Source: Trichomonas vaginalis G3 (Eukaryota > Parabasalia > Trichomonadida > Trichomonadidae). Taken from it: a DNA stretch of 64,000 nt. Location of the stretch: NCBI RefSeq assembly GCF_026262505.1, contig NC_067205.1, positions 3,286,001 to 3,350,000 on the forward strand, in the 5' to 3' direction. Position 1 is the stretch's first letter. Each line of letters begins with the position of its first letter. A model generated the notes under the pieces. It was not told the origin of the DNA. It ran no database searches and saw only the letters and a program-made list of their open reading frames with translations. A program made the position numbers and the translations under genes. Below, piece by piece: positions 46,242 through 57,598 of this stretch.

Positions 46242-48382
46242 TTATTTCATGCAATGTTTTATTTCTGTGCCGTCTTCAAGTATGCCCCAGTACTTACGCT
46301 TGGAGAGGACATGAACTTCGGTGAAAATTTTGTCCAATTTGAATTGACCCATCTTTTCACCGACCATGCCCATTTCAATGAGTTTGTTGTATCCTTCTTC
46401 GTTCGTCATGAGTGCGTCAATGTTCTCATAGTAAACCACAACTTTGGATTTGACTTCGGAGAAGAATTTGTTGTAGTTGTCAAGGACTGCCTTTGCGAAC
46501 TGAGGGTAAGACCAATGTTCGACAATAGGTTTTAATGTGGTTACTAAGCCACTTTGACCTTGAGTGAATTCGTACTTCAAAACAAAAGGAGAAAACCTTT
46601 CAACAAAGTTGTCGACCTTCTCATAATGTTTACTCTTCATCTCTTGAGGTTTCTTAATGGAATATCCCCATGTCGAATTCATAAGCAATTTGAGTGTCAT
46701 TGCAAGTTTGGGGTTTGAAGCTTTCCTAATATCATACAGTTGTTGTATGACTTTTCCAACTGTATAGTTCCTTCCCGGGAACTCACCATCTTCGTTTGGA
46801 ATTCCAGTCGGAATATATTGGACAAACCTCATGTATGCAGCGTTAAGGTCGACATAGTATATCTTTTCATCTGAGTCGAACTTGTCGCAACCAATTGGTC
46901 CAGTTTGTGGAAATTCAAGTGAGTCTCTTATCTTCTGAGAAACTTCTCCTGTTATCTCATAAACATCGTCGAAGCAACCTGTTTCATATAAAACCTTCTG
47001 ACCTAACTCAGATGCTCTCCAATACAATTTGACGTCAATTGGATGTCTCAATGGAAGTTTGTTTATAGCATCTTGAAGTTCTTGCAACCTCATTGGAAGT
47101 TCTTCTGGTTCAGGTTGGTATCCGAACAATCCAACTCCTTTGGAATTGTGTACTTCTTTTGTACTAGAACTTTGTCTGGAACAACTTTTGGTCTTGCTAA
47201 CAGTGAAAAGTTTGTTTCGTCTTTTGGTACAAAAGTTTCTGTCAGCTTGTCATCTGGAATTGGTTCCAACAAACCTTTCTCGAAAAGAATGTTTACAGCT
47301 CTGACAATGTTGCACTTGCCTTTTCCGAACAATGGGTTTGTAAGACTTTCGTTCAACATGAAGTGGTTGTGGACAATTGCAATCTTCAACCATGGTAAAT
47401 TGTCAACAACATAGTCGTCATGTGAAGAACCTTTAGCTGTAGGTATGTTGACTCGGATATTGACATTTGCCAACGGTGCAATTTTTGCCAATTGACCTCT
47501 GAGAATGTACCTTGTCTTCACACATGACTCAAGATACTTCATCTTCTCATCTGTAACAAGACCAGAGTTCCTGAGACATGTAAGAACAAGGTTCATTGAC
47601 AATTGTTTCAATTGAATTGTAAATTCCATACCTTGTCAAGTCAATGTCAGACTTATTTATGAAGGGAAGTATCCAGCATGTTGTCTGACTGCTTGAGGGT
47701 TAGGTTGGTACCATTCGAACTTGACACTTGCAATTCCTTCAATTGCATTCAAAATGTCTGAGTCGGAGTCAACCATTTGTTCTCTCTTTGTAGTCTTGAA
47801 AGCGTCAAGAAGTTTTGCAGCTTTGTGACATTGCCATTTGCATAGTAAATGTGACCATCCAAATCTGTTATGGTCAATCTGAGATTGTATCCTTTCTTAT
47901 TTCCGTCTTGTATGGCAGCAAGTACACCCATGAAGCCTTCTTTGTTCTTTCCTTCGTCAAAGTTTACTGTAAAGGTTCGACCAGATGTAATTTGACTTCT
48001 AACTTCACGATACTTTTCATATGCATATCTTGTTCTTTCCATGGGAGCATGCATCTTCACCTCCTTTTTTCCTTCTCAAAGGATGCAATTGTTCGTCATG
48101 TTTCCAGTAGAATCTGGCAAAGCCGTCGTGTCCTTCAACTTGAGGTTCACTAACATCGAAAGGCATGTCCATAAGACGTTCTTCTTCTAACCTCTCTAGT
48201 CTGTTTGGATAATTTGCACGTGCTGTTTCCAAATCCATTTCGTAGCGAAGACCAGCCAGTTTGTCATAGACTTTTATGGGTCTTCCCTTCCTATATTTAA
48301 ACTTCTTCGAAACTCTCCAACCATATCTTTGCAACTCTGCTTTTATTCTAGCAGATTTTCTATCCATTCTATATGGGGGCAT
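46242..48382 (-). pseudogene. DNA polymerase B region, element C (fossil)
   Basis: C-terminal palm motifs are present: YYVDLNAAYMRFVQYIPTGI (motif A-type), LAMTLKLLMNSTWGYSIKKP (motif B) and VVVYYENIDALM (at the motif C place), then KRKYWGILEDGTEI. Upstream is an extension with LVLTCLRNSGL and, ~70 residues later, IAIVHNHFMLNES. This is the same Cys/His pair and spacing seen ahead of PolB in element A. The first part (MPPYRMDRKSARIKAELQRY) is very basic. It would copy the element's DNA. It is quite different from the element A polymerase and more GC-rich. About four breaks. Confidence 0.65.
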
Positions 48383-48415
48383 TTTTATAAAAATAAAAAA
48401 ATGTTTTTTTTCTTT

Positions 48416-48998
48416 ACTTAACATAACCGCCTGCTGCCATAAGTCTTTGACGCCAACCCATACCAGCTAATGAAGGTTGACTTGGTTTAGTTTGGAAACT
48501 AAACTTTGGTTTTGGTTTATCTTCAGTTTTTGGTTTTTCTTCTTCTATCGGTTTTTCGTCACTTTTCGGTTCCTCTGACTTTACTCACTGCAGGAACAGT
48601 TGTGTCGTCAACATCTTCATAAATATCATATGCCATTTGTTTTTGTTTTCCTTTCAACTTTTTGTGTTTGTTGTAAAGTTTAGAATATTTCGACTCTAAG
48701 TCAATGAGATGTTCTATAATGAACTGTTGGTCAGTGAAGTAAACTTTTCCATCTGTTGTCTCGAAAGCTCCTTCAGACTTCAATATTTTATTTGTGAGAG
48801 TCTGTTTCTTTTTTGAGATACTAGCCGTTCCATTTCTATGAAAAGTGACTTTTATAGTTAGGGTTTGTATTTCCAGACCTGGCACTTTCTATTATTGAAT
48901 TTTTCTCTTCATCTGTAAGTTCTTTGACAGGGTTTTGACAATGGTTCTGAACTTTTTGTTTGTGGTGTCAAATCTACCGTTTCAACTTCTTCGGTCAT
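48416..48998 (-). pseudogene. Hypothetical virion-type gene (fossil)
   Basis: Coding remains with a polar N-terminus (MTEEVETVDLTPQTKSSEPL), a basic helical middle (ESKYSKLYNKHKKLKGKQKQ), a Pro/Glu/Lys linker and a C-terminal tip SLAGMGWRQRLMAAGGYVK. The leader TTTTTTACTGAGATGAAATG is shared with the next gene upstream (49170). The family is unknown. About two breaks. Confidence 0.4.
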
Positions 48999-49017
48999 TT
49001 CATCTCAGTAAAAAATT

Positions 49018-49170
49018 TTAGTTTGGTTTGTTTTCAACTGGTTGTTGTTGTTTTTTAAGTCGGTCTAAAACTTCCTGAGGTATAGGAAGAACTTGACAAA
49101 CACGTTGTGTAACTGCTGGAAGTCGACAAATCCATCTTGAACCCATTTGTCTCAATGCTGTATTGTTCAT
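49018..49170 (-). CDS. Short protein, 50 residues
   Basis: MNNTALRQMGSRWICRLPAV, then TQRVCQVLPIPQEVLDRLKK and a Gln/Asn-rich end. It is preceded by the same leader (TTTTTTACTGAGATGAAATG) as the gene at 48998, which supports it as a real gene. It has two Cys and no membrane span. The function is unknown. Confidence 0.45.
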   Translation of the reverse strand: MNNTALRQMGSRWICRLPAVTQRVCQVLPIPQEVLDRLKKQQQPVENKPN

Positions 49171-49189
49171 TTCATCTCAGTAAAAAACT

Positions 49190-49592
49190 TTACATTCCCC
49201 AAGTTTGAGGTGGTTGCGGTTGGTTATTGTTTACCCACTGTTGTGCATGGTTATATCCTCTGTTAAAGAATCTTTCACCTTGGTCCATATAGTGTCCTGC
49301 TTGGTTATAGTAGTCATTTGCTTTGTTATAATAGTTTCCTGCTTGTCTTCCTACATTGTCCATCCATCCTTGAACTTTTCCTCTTGTTTCAGGATTTGGA
49401 ATAAGATTTGTTGCATCTCGTGCTACATCCCAACCTTTCTGTACAGTTTGTATAATAGGTTGTGCTTTCTCTTTAAGTATACCTAATGTACTCAAAATCT
49501 TCCTTCCAAACTCCAAATACACCTCTGGCTATTGTTCCCACTGCGGGCAAAAATCTGGATGCAACTCCTGCTAATGCGCCAAATAAACCCAT
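49190..49592 (-). pseudogene. Hydrophobic-start, Tyr/Asn-rich virion-type gene (fossil)
   Basis: Starts MGLFGALAGVASRFLPAVGT, a Gly/Ala-rich amphipathic stretch like viral membrane-active peptides. It later becomes Tyr/Asn/Gln-rich (QAGNYYNKANDYYNQAGHYM) and ends in QPQPPQTWGM. The layout (amphipathic start, Gln/Pro-rich end) parallels the 80-residue protein at 52844-53086. It is divergent from the integrase gene across 16 bp. About one break. Confidence 0.5.
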
Positions 49593-49608
49593 TTCTTATG
49601 GTTAAAAA

Positions 49609-50567
49609 ATGACGAATCCAAACAAGGACCCCTATGTTTCTAAGGCAACAAAAAAAGCACTCATGATAAAAATCTTTAGTTCAACACCAAATGCTTGGTT
49701 TATGGATATCTTGGAAAACATTCCGAGGTATAGAGAAGTTGGACCACCATACTGGCTAATATTTGTCGGTCAAAACACAAGATACTGTGAAGCCATACCA
49801 TTACAGTCCAAAAATATTTTAGATATCTTAGCAGCTTTGACAATATTCGTTGACAAATACCATCCAACAAAACTGACATCTGACTGTGAAAGTTCTTTCA
49901 AATCAGATGATGTAAAAAACTATCTGCGTTCAAAAAAATGTAAACCAATATTTCATTGTCGACAAAACCATTCTGCTCTTGGTGTCATTGACGGTTGTAT
50001 AAAAATGTTAAGAGACTTAAACCAACCACAAGGTGGTGAAGCAAATGAAATGTCATATGACGACAAATATAGACACTTCTCCATGCAAAGATGAGACAAG
50101 TTTTAAATATTTACAATAGCCGTAAACAAAAAGGTTTGGGAAACCACTCCCCCGAAGAAATGAAAAACAACCCTGACTTAGAGAAAGACTATATATTTAA
50201 TAATTTAGTCAAAAGAGACAAACAAGAAAGAATGCCGGGCTTCAAACTTCAGAAAGGTGACAAAGTAAAAATAGAAATACCTAAACGCGACCCATATGAA
50301 AATACTATTGACTATGACAACAATGGGAACCCGACAGGTACTCACATTCGTGTTCGTAAAAATAGAAGAAAGTATACAAGAGAATATTATGAAGTTTTAG
50401 GCAAACATGGCAAAATGTACAGACTGCAAGCAGAAGATAAAACTACTATTGTCAGACCTCGTTTCAAACTTGTCAAAGTTCAAGGTGGTATACTTTCAAA
50501 GACAGTTCCTAACAAATATAAGACAACTCCTGACGAATATGCTAAAGAAGTTGAAAATGACGACTAA
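49609..50567 (+). pseudogene. Polinton integrase gene, element C (fossil)
   Basis: rve-type core with AWFMDILENIP, KLTSDCESSFKSDDV and NHSALGVIDGCIKMLRDLNQ in the same layout as the element A integrase (2689-3774). The C-terminal domain is basic (IRVRKNRRKYTREYYEVLGK, then TIVRPRFKLVKVQGG). It would insert the element into the genome. It is convergent with the fibre gene, and the two stops almost touch. About one break. Confidence 0.75.
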
Positions 50568-51973
50568 GCAATTCTATACCATGCGTAAACTGTCATGTAA
50601 GGTGGCATGTAGTCTTTACTTTGTCCCGTTGTTTGCGTATATCCGAAACGCGATGTGTATGGTTTCCATCTCCCTGAGTGTCACCCCAGAAACAATTTAT
50701 AGCAAACTGAACGTCGTCTTTAACATCATATCCTTTACCTTTTTTCATTGCTGACCAATCCCAAAATTTATGCTTATGCCAACCTGCTTGAGATGTACTT
50801 AAATCTATGTAGTGACTATGTGCAGGTAAATTTTCACCTGAAATCGTTTTACTTCCCCCTGTTTCCTTTGAAGAGTTTGCACAATACAAAAACCTGTCGA
50901 CTATTTGAGTCCAAGTTCCAAAACCCAGAACTGTTTCTGGATTTGTTGAGTTCATTGACGTATAAATAGAGCCTATAGGATATAATGTTTGAAGCATTTC
51001 TGTCTTTAATGTTTGAAGCTCTGTTTTGTCAGCCTTCTTGTCATATAAATCTTGAGCAGTGAATTTAGTATTATATTCATCCTTCATGACATAAACATCT
51101 TTACATCTAATGTTTCTCATCGTCGTTATGTCGTCATCCGATGTTAAACCTTGTGGAAAGTTAGGAGGTTTACAATATATTGCATCCCCACCAGTTTCTT
51201 CAACCGTTCCTTCAATACTTTCTATAGCAACAGTTGTAAAACTTGTATGTGTATGGTTCTTGTCTGCTTTCTTCTCTAACTCATCGTTAACATAAGTTTT
51301 ATCTGCTTTAAGGTCTAAACATCCTGAAACCCATCCTGTATCGGCTTTAACTTTAAAAGTCTTCGATGTCCATTCATGGTACCAGTCAACCCTTTCTTTC
51401 ATTTCGTTATCTTTTTCATCCACATATTCCTTATCCGCCTTCTTCACTAACACACTAGCCATAAGTCCCTTATCTACCTTATTTTCAAGGCTAACGTTTA
51501 AGTCTGTTATTTCAGATATAGAATGTGTATGAGTCTTTTTAGAATATTCGTTTTCAGCTCTTGTCACTTCACTTGACATTTTATTGTCAACATATGTTTT
51601 GTCTGCTAGTTCAGGATGAGTATGTTCTTTTGTTGCATAAGCATTGTTAGCTCTTTCTTCTTCTTTTGCTATTGCATCGTCTACATATCTTTGTCAGCTT
51701 TGTTGTCAACATCTGCTTTCAAAAGAAGTTCATTTAATAGGTTTCTCGTTTAAAGTTCCTTTTGTTGGATTTATACAGACAGTATGGTTCTTCTTGTCTT
51801 GAAATAGAAACTCATCTGTCATTGGGTTTAATGTCAGTTTTAAGTTTCCTTCTTTCAATGACTCAGATATCTTAGAATAGTTTGAAAAGTTTGTTGTGTT
51901 TCTTATTTAGAGCTTGCATAATGAGTTGTCGGTTGTGTTGTATTTCTCTCATAGACGCTGTTTCATTTGACAT
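50566..51973 (-). pseudogene. Phage-tail-like fibre gene, element C (fossil)
   Basis: Starts MSNETASMREIQHNRQLIMQ. It carries several K-ADK-H-HTH and KADK-YVD-type repeats (KKADKNHTHTSFTTVAIESI, DKKADKTELQTLKTEMLQTL). A C-terminal collar/baseplate module follows (YPIGSIYTSMNSTNPETVLG, FGTWTQIVDRFLYC, NLPAHSHYIDL, GNHTHRV). The end module is very like that of element A, but there are no collagen repeats here. It is probably a surface fibre for attachment. It is divergent from the penton-like gene across 18 bp. Several breaks. Confidence 0.65.
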
Positions 51974-51991
51974 TTTTATTCTAGATAAAAT

Positions 51992-52839
51992 ATGCTTCCA
52001 ATAGAAAAAGAAATTCAAGAGTTGCTACAACTAAACCATTAGATGAACTTTTTACTAATGTCGGTCAAAAGTTTGAGACAGAGACCGTAAAGCATGAAGG
52101 CTATCGTTTTGACTACCCATTAAGATGGCTAAGAGACCCATCTGTCACAAAAGCTATTGGCTTTCGTAGAATGAAGTTTGTGTCTGTAGAAGATAAAAGT
52201 TTTCCATTTATTGTAAGGTTTCATATAGATTATATATCTGAAGGGAAACGAAAAATGTGGGAAGAAATTGAGCTAATACAAGTTGACCTTTCATCTTCTC
52301 TACAGACTGCGTTAAAAAATATAGAAGATAAAATAAATTCATGTTATGCAAAATATGCTGATGAATATGCAAATACCGAGAGCACACTTTATGTGAGAAT
52401 TGTATATGACAAACAAAATTCACAAGTGTCATTTCAAATCTACGAAGACAATCCAAAGAAAGACGAACAAATATATACAGAATTCACTGCAATGTCATGG
52501 TATTATTTGCAAAGAATGTTAAATCAGAAAGTCGAACTTCCTTTAGCAAATATTTACAGTCGATATGCAAGAGATGAACCATATTTATTTAAAGATGTTT
52601 TCGACCCAGCTGCTATTATTGTTCATGCTTCATTTTCTGGCGCTCAAAACTCTTTCTTATGCTTGGCAAATGACTTTTACGAAAAACCTACAAAGTTATA
52701 CGAACCACCAAGTGGAAGTATTTCAGACTTTCAAGTATGGTTTACTACAGATGGAAGAAAAAGAATAATTCCATTATACCATGCGTTTTACTTAGAACTT
52801 AGTTTCATATACAACTACTATCGAACGGTAAAAATATAA
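51992..52839 (+). pseudogene. Penton-like minor capsid gene, element C (fossil)
   Basis: Almost identical to the element B gene at 23269-24119 over its readable 222 residues (SVEDKSFPFIVRFHIDYISE to FYLELSFIYNYYRTVKI). It resembles the element A gene at 12524-13379 more distantly. The assignment as penton is by size, predicted beta content and place among virion genes. It shares a short divergent promoter (TTTTTATTCTAGATAAAATA) with the fibre gene, which fits a vertex protein and its spike being made together. About two breaks. Confidence 0.5.
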
Positions 52840-52843
52840 TTTT

Positions 52844-53086
52844 TTAATACGGTTGAGGTGTTGGATTTGGTTGCCAACTAGACTGTGGTGCAGGTTCAGG
52901 CTGTTGTATAACAGGAGCTTGTTCTTCTGGTTCAGGGTCTTTAGGTATAATACCAACAAACTGACCTACTCTTTTACCAATATTTTTGACTCCGTTCCAA
53001 ATTCCTCTTCCTACGGTTTTTATTCCATTCCATATACCTCTTCCAACATTTCGAATGAAGTTTCCAATACTACTGAAGAAACCCAT
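52844..53086 (-). CDS. Amphipathic Trp/Gly-repeat peptide protein, element C copy
   Basis: 80 residues, three different from the element B copy (23022-23264), all near the start (MGFFSSIGNFIRNVGRG here). It keeps the doubled GRGIWNG-K block and Pro/Gln tail. The predicted role is membrane disturbance during entry, by analogy only. Its stop is 4 bp from the convergent penton-like gene. It looks whole. Confidence 0.6.
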   Translation of the reverse strand: MGFFSSIGNFIRNVGRGIWNGIKTVGRGIWNGVKNIGKRVGQFVGIIPKDPEPEEQAPVIQQPEPAPQSSWQPNPTPQPY

Positions 53087-53104
53087 TTTACTACGTGTAA
53101 AAAT

Positions 53105-53466
53105 CTAATGTCCGCCTAGTCTCTTACGTTTCCTGTTGAGTTCCATAGCATTCTTTAACTGGAGCTCATACATTCTGTTTCTCCTCTGGTAGAAAACATA
53201 TTCTGGTCAACTCCTGTGTTCGCGTCATCTGCATAAAGTTGTTTATATCCCACTTCAGGGTTTGTATAAAACTCTTTCCATCTCATATTTGCATACCATG
53301 GTGGCAAACCTAACGCAGCGTCATTTGACATGGCAGTTTGCATTTGTACATCTGTTGGCACTTGACCATAGTTTGCCATTGCAGTTTGTATTCTAACTTC
53401 ATTTGGAATATTCTCTGGGTTTGGTTGTCCAGGTTGCTGTGCATTCGCTAAGTTCTGTGCGTCCAT
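53105..53466 (-). pseudogene. 120-residue-type protein gene, element C copy (fossil)
   Basis: Copy of the element B gene at 22641-23003. The first ~90 residues are identical (MDAQNLANAQQPGQPNPENI onward) and the leader ATTTTTATCTAATATTAAAT is kept. The family is unknown. About one break. Confidence 0.6.
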
Positions 53467-53489
53467 TTAATATTAGATAAAAATATCTC

Positions 53490-53621
53490 TTACGAGTACA
53501 TATACTGAACATTTGCAGGCATTGGTTCATCTTCATATTCTCTGTACTTTTCTGCCACGTCAAATAAATAAATGACACAATGGAAAAAACCTAAAACAAG
53601 TAGTCCTATTTCAAACCACAT
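53490..53621 (-). CDS. 43-residue membrane protein, element C copy
   Basis: Same small ORF as 22486-22617 with one residue changed. It overlaps the end of the methyltransferase gene by 16 bp. Single hydrophobic span IGLLVLGFFHCVIYLF. Confidence 0.5.
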   Translation of the reverse strand: MWFEIGLLVLGFFHCVIYLFDVAEKYREYEDEPMPANVQYMYS

Positions 53622-54423
53622 TTACTTACTAATAAAATTTCTTTGTTATGACACTTTCTCCAGTTTATAGGACCTCTCTCATATTCTATCTTGTCATATA
53701 TAAACTCATAGTCATGTATGTCCTCTAACCATCTCATAACGGTTTCCAAACCACTTTTATCGGATGTAAAGTAAAAGCATGGACAGTTATGTAAAACGTC
53801 TAAAGTTTCTAAAGAGTCTCTCAAAGTCCAGTCTACTTGGTATTGAAAATCCCATGTGTTATAGAACGGCGGGTCCACTATAAAGAAAACATTTTCTTGT
53901 CTTTATATTTTTCATACAAATCTGTCCAATGACATCTCACAAACTCTATACCCTCAATATATTTTTCTATGTCCTCTTTGAAAACATTTGTATAGTTAAG
54001 ATATAAAACTTTTGACATAAGTGTTTCAATGTCATGAACTCTTATAGCACCACTATATAATAGTCTAGCAGATATACTATTCCAGTCTATATATTCTGCT
54101 TTTTTCAAAACCTCTCTCACAATATTTTTGTTATCTAATGGTATACGTTCCATCTTACCTATAGGTATCTTTTCTTTTAACTCTTTCAATATATTGTTTG
54201 TGTCTGGTATATGTTTGAGACGGTCCATATAGTTGTCGAAGTCATTGCATATAATCTTTGAGTCTGGGAATATTATATGGCACAAATGGGATATATAGAA
54301 ACTTCCACCGAACAAATCTACAAATGTTAGACCATTCGGTAGTTTCTTAAGTTCTCTCAATATAATATCTTTACATTTACTCTTATTTCCAAAGAACGGT
54401 AACGGTGGTTTTGTAAAATTCAT
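53606..54423 (-). pseudogene. DNA adenine methyltransferase gene, element C copy (fossil)
   Basis: Copy of the element B gene (21683-22501), a few residues different. The motifs PPLPFFGNKS, FVDLFGGSF, ICNDFDN and DPPFYN are still visible. It would methylate adenine in DNA. It lies at the right end of the element, about 180 bp from the terminal repeat. About one break. Confidence 0.8.
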
Positions 54424-54599
54424 TTATATATAATAATAAAAATGTTTTTTTCCTGAAAAGTGACAGAAAAGTGACAAAACATGAAAACATATATAATTTG
54501 TGAAAAGCGACACATTATATAATGTTTTCGACCCAGAAGAAGGCTTCTTCCCAGAAGCAATGGAGGAAGAAGAAGAGTCCTCCGAATAAAAACTTCATT

Positions 54600-54679
54600 T
54601 ATACTAAACATCAACATCAGGGCTAGAAGGCACGAAGTGCCTGGAAGCCCCACTACCTTTTTTTTTTTTTTTTTTTTTT
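54600..54679 (-). repeat. Right terminal inverted repeat of element C
   Basis: Inverted partner of 29486-29561, ending in AGCCCCACTACC and about 22 T. Confidence 0.9.
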
Positions 54680-57319
54680 ATTTAATAGTAGTGCTGTAGC
54701 AAAATTCAAAAAACGGTGAAAATTCAGTGAATTTGTGAATTCACATTTTTTTTCGACATTTTTCTTGATATATCCATGCACATTAAGAACACAGCTTTGA
54801 TACGCTTAAAAAAGCATATTTCATATGAAATTGTTAAAGAAATAAACAATTTATATAAAAATTGCACTTATGGGCAGTTTAGATATATAATTTATATATA
54901 ACATATATACAAATTCATAGACAAAGTGCAATAACTACAATGTTGTAGAAAATTACAGCAGAAATACTGACTTTTTGAAGGATAATAAGAATTCTTCTAA
55001 ATGTTGTATTTTTATAATTTGATTGATTTTTTTTACTATTTCATTAATCTTTTATGAATAATAATTATTTTTAATATATGTGCTATTAAAATTTCAAATT
55101 TTGACTAATATATCTAAGGAATCTGAACGAAACATTTAGAAAATATCATACTTACATTGAAATAGCAAGTAGAGCATATTAATAGCAAGTTTCTTGGCTT
55201 TATATCTATCATCTATTGTTGTTTGATCAAACAAAATTCACTCTATTATATGGTGTCAATTAATTAAAACAATTTTTAATAGTTATTTATTTAGTGCGAA
55301 TAAGTGCAAACTCATAAATGAATAACTTAATAGTAGAAATGAATTATCTGATATAAATCTCACATTTTGTCCATCAGAAATACTTTAATTGCATACGCAT
55401 AACTATTAGTAATACGTCTGGAGTGTCAATTAATAACAATCCCACAACAAGTAAAATTCAGATTTTTATTAAACTTATTTTTTCCTAAAAGTTTTCTCAA
55501 ATTACTATATATACATATGTGGATAAAATAATAGTAATATTGTAAAAAATTAGATAATTTTTTTTATTTGAGAACCTCTCAAAAGTTCATTCAATTTATC
55601 AATTGTTTCAGTTTGATGTATATTCATTTCTGGAGCCTAAAACTTTAGCAATCATGACAATATCATATTCTCTTTCTAACTACGCAATGTAAGGGTATCC
55701 TTAAAATAAAAAAAAATAAGAAAAAAGTTTGTCATTTTCTTTGATATTTATATATTTGAAATCTACCTTATAAATATATCATTAATTTTATCCTATTTTA
55801 ATATTATGAGTATCAAATGCGAAAATCAAAAAAAATACTGTCCTGATTCGAACTCAATCCATTTAATCTTGGCATACAGACCATCCCATTATGCCAAAAA
55901 GATTATTGTTTGTTTTCTTAATAATAATATAAGATCGCTTATTTTTTATTTTGCTTCTATTAAAATTTAGCATTTTATATCACCAATCATTAATCTTCTT
56001 AAGTAAGATTTATATTTTCACTTTATAATTTGTTCTAATCGAATATTTTTTTTATTCAAAAATTTTAACCCTATTTTTTGATAATAAATGTACCACCACA
56101 TTTTCTACCTATATTTGATAAATGTCAAACATATTTTTACTTAATTTCCTTTATTTTTTTTTATATTTTTTTTATTCAGTCTCAATTTCATATTACTTTA
56201 TATATTCTGGATATAAATTCCATAACTATATCATTGCATTTAAAAATATGGCTCAAATATGATTCTTTATAGGATTTTTTTGTAATACGCCAAAAAATCA
56301 CGACTTCTAGCCTTCTCATTATGTGCATTATTCCTCTAAACCGTCTTAGCCCCTGAATATATAGTTGCAAATTAGATAAACAATATAGCGCCAAATAAAT
56401 TATTTATGATTATCGACAACACATAGCCATTCTGTTCTAACCATTAGGCAAAATACCCCGACAAGCCAAAAAAAGCACAACTCATGATCGTGCCAGACAT
56501 CAATAATCTTTTGACGTGATTTGTGCCAAACTCTCAAGAAAATCAATATGTTATTATAATGCATCATAGAGAACAAAAAATAATACCACATCAAAATAAA
56601 ATAAGGCTGATTTCATCTCAAACTTTTAATTTTAACAAAGACACATATTGAAATATCATCACCACATATGGTAGAATATTGCCATATAATTGACACTTGA
56701 CTTTTACACAAGCTCAAAATCAGCATCCCCATAGGATATTAGGTTTTCGAGAAAACAACACGGGATAAAAGTACACATATATATCTATCTAATTTCATAA
56801 AATCAAGTTGCTATATTTATCTGGAATGGTAAGATCCAACAAACAAGTGTGATTTGGTGTCACTTTTTTGTCCAATAACAAAAATTTAAGGGTATAAACT
56901 GGGTGGTATTGAAATTCCTATATTACTTTTAATTTACAATGTTATCCTATTTATTATATAGTCCGCTTTATGGAATAAATTGTAAATTTGCAATTTCTTC
57001 GTTTGATTTCTTTAAAAAGCAAATAATAGCACAAATTTGAATATCAATTGCAACTTTTGTCCAAATTATAAGAATACAATGAAAATTAGTAGGAAAAACA
57101 ACAAAAATGAAATCCACAATTCAAGATATGCTTCACGTTTTGACAATATCGCAATTAGGTAGTTATTTTAATAAAGAGGCTATTATATAATAAAGGCTGA
57201 GATCTATTATGTATATAGGAAATCTAGGAAAAATCAAATTTCCTAATTGAAGTGTTATTGATAATTAGAAAAGTGCCATTAATAAATGATAAGATCACAA
57301 CCTAGAAAAATTACGAATA
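54680..57319. other. AT-rich host intergenic DNA
   Basis: No gene is seen. It contains two weak tRNA-like remnants on the minus strand (about 55840-55905 and 56405-56470). It also has a near-palindrome TAAGGGTATCCTTA (55692-55705) that recurs inverted at about 26483. Confidence 0.6.
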
Positions 57320-57391
57320 GCATCCGTGTTCTAATGGATATGATTCTGCTCTCCGGAAGCAGAGATTGCGGGTTCGACTCCCGTCGGGTGC
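57320..57391 (+). tRNA. tRNA-Arg (anticodon CCG)
   Basis: 72 bases. Acceptor stem GCATCCG pairs with CGGGTGC (one G-T). Anticodon arm CTGCT-CTCCGGA-AGCAG gives CCG, reading CGG (Arg). T arm GCGGG-TTCGACT-CCCGT. There is no intron, and CCA is not encoded. The A box (TGTTCTAATGG) and B box (GGTTCGACTCC) are present as the internal promoter. Confidence 0.93.
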
Positions 57392-57397
57392 TTTTTT
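57392..57397 (+). terminator. RNA polymerase III terminator
   Basis: Six T directly after the tRNA. Confidence 0.85.
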
Positions 57398-57598
57398 AAA
57401 AAATGTGTGTGTGTATGTGAGTTAGTTTTCAAAGTCCTTATATTTTTCAAATATCAAAATACCTTCTCTAAATGGAAACGAACTTTCTTCACTAATAAAT
57501 AAATTTGTTTGCTTTAATCATTACAAAGTCATGATAAGAATTTATATAAACTATCTATAGATATATTTTTTTATAAACAAACAAAAAAAAAGTAAAAA

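Larger units (their letters stand above)
29486..54679 (+). mobile_element. Maverick/Polinton element C, full length, broken
   Basis: About 25.2 kb between terminal inverted repeats with A/T-runs. Parts are a large virion-type protein, major capsid, probable minor capsid, SF3 helicase, packaging ATPase, KilA cassette with a 107-bp array, HNH and PolB zone, small virion-type genes, integrase, fibre, penton-like protein, amphipathic protein and methyltransferase. It is broken, roughly fifteen breaks, while many genes look whole. It is near identical to B and D where they overlap, so young. No identical 6-bp target duplication is seen beside the A/T-runs. Confidence 0.92.

Noticed and set aside
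54420-54653. 77-residue minus-strand ORF reading out of the terminal repeat
   Set aside because: Low-complexity translation of the terminal repeat; no ATG context or homologue.
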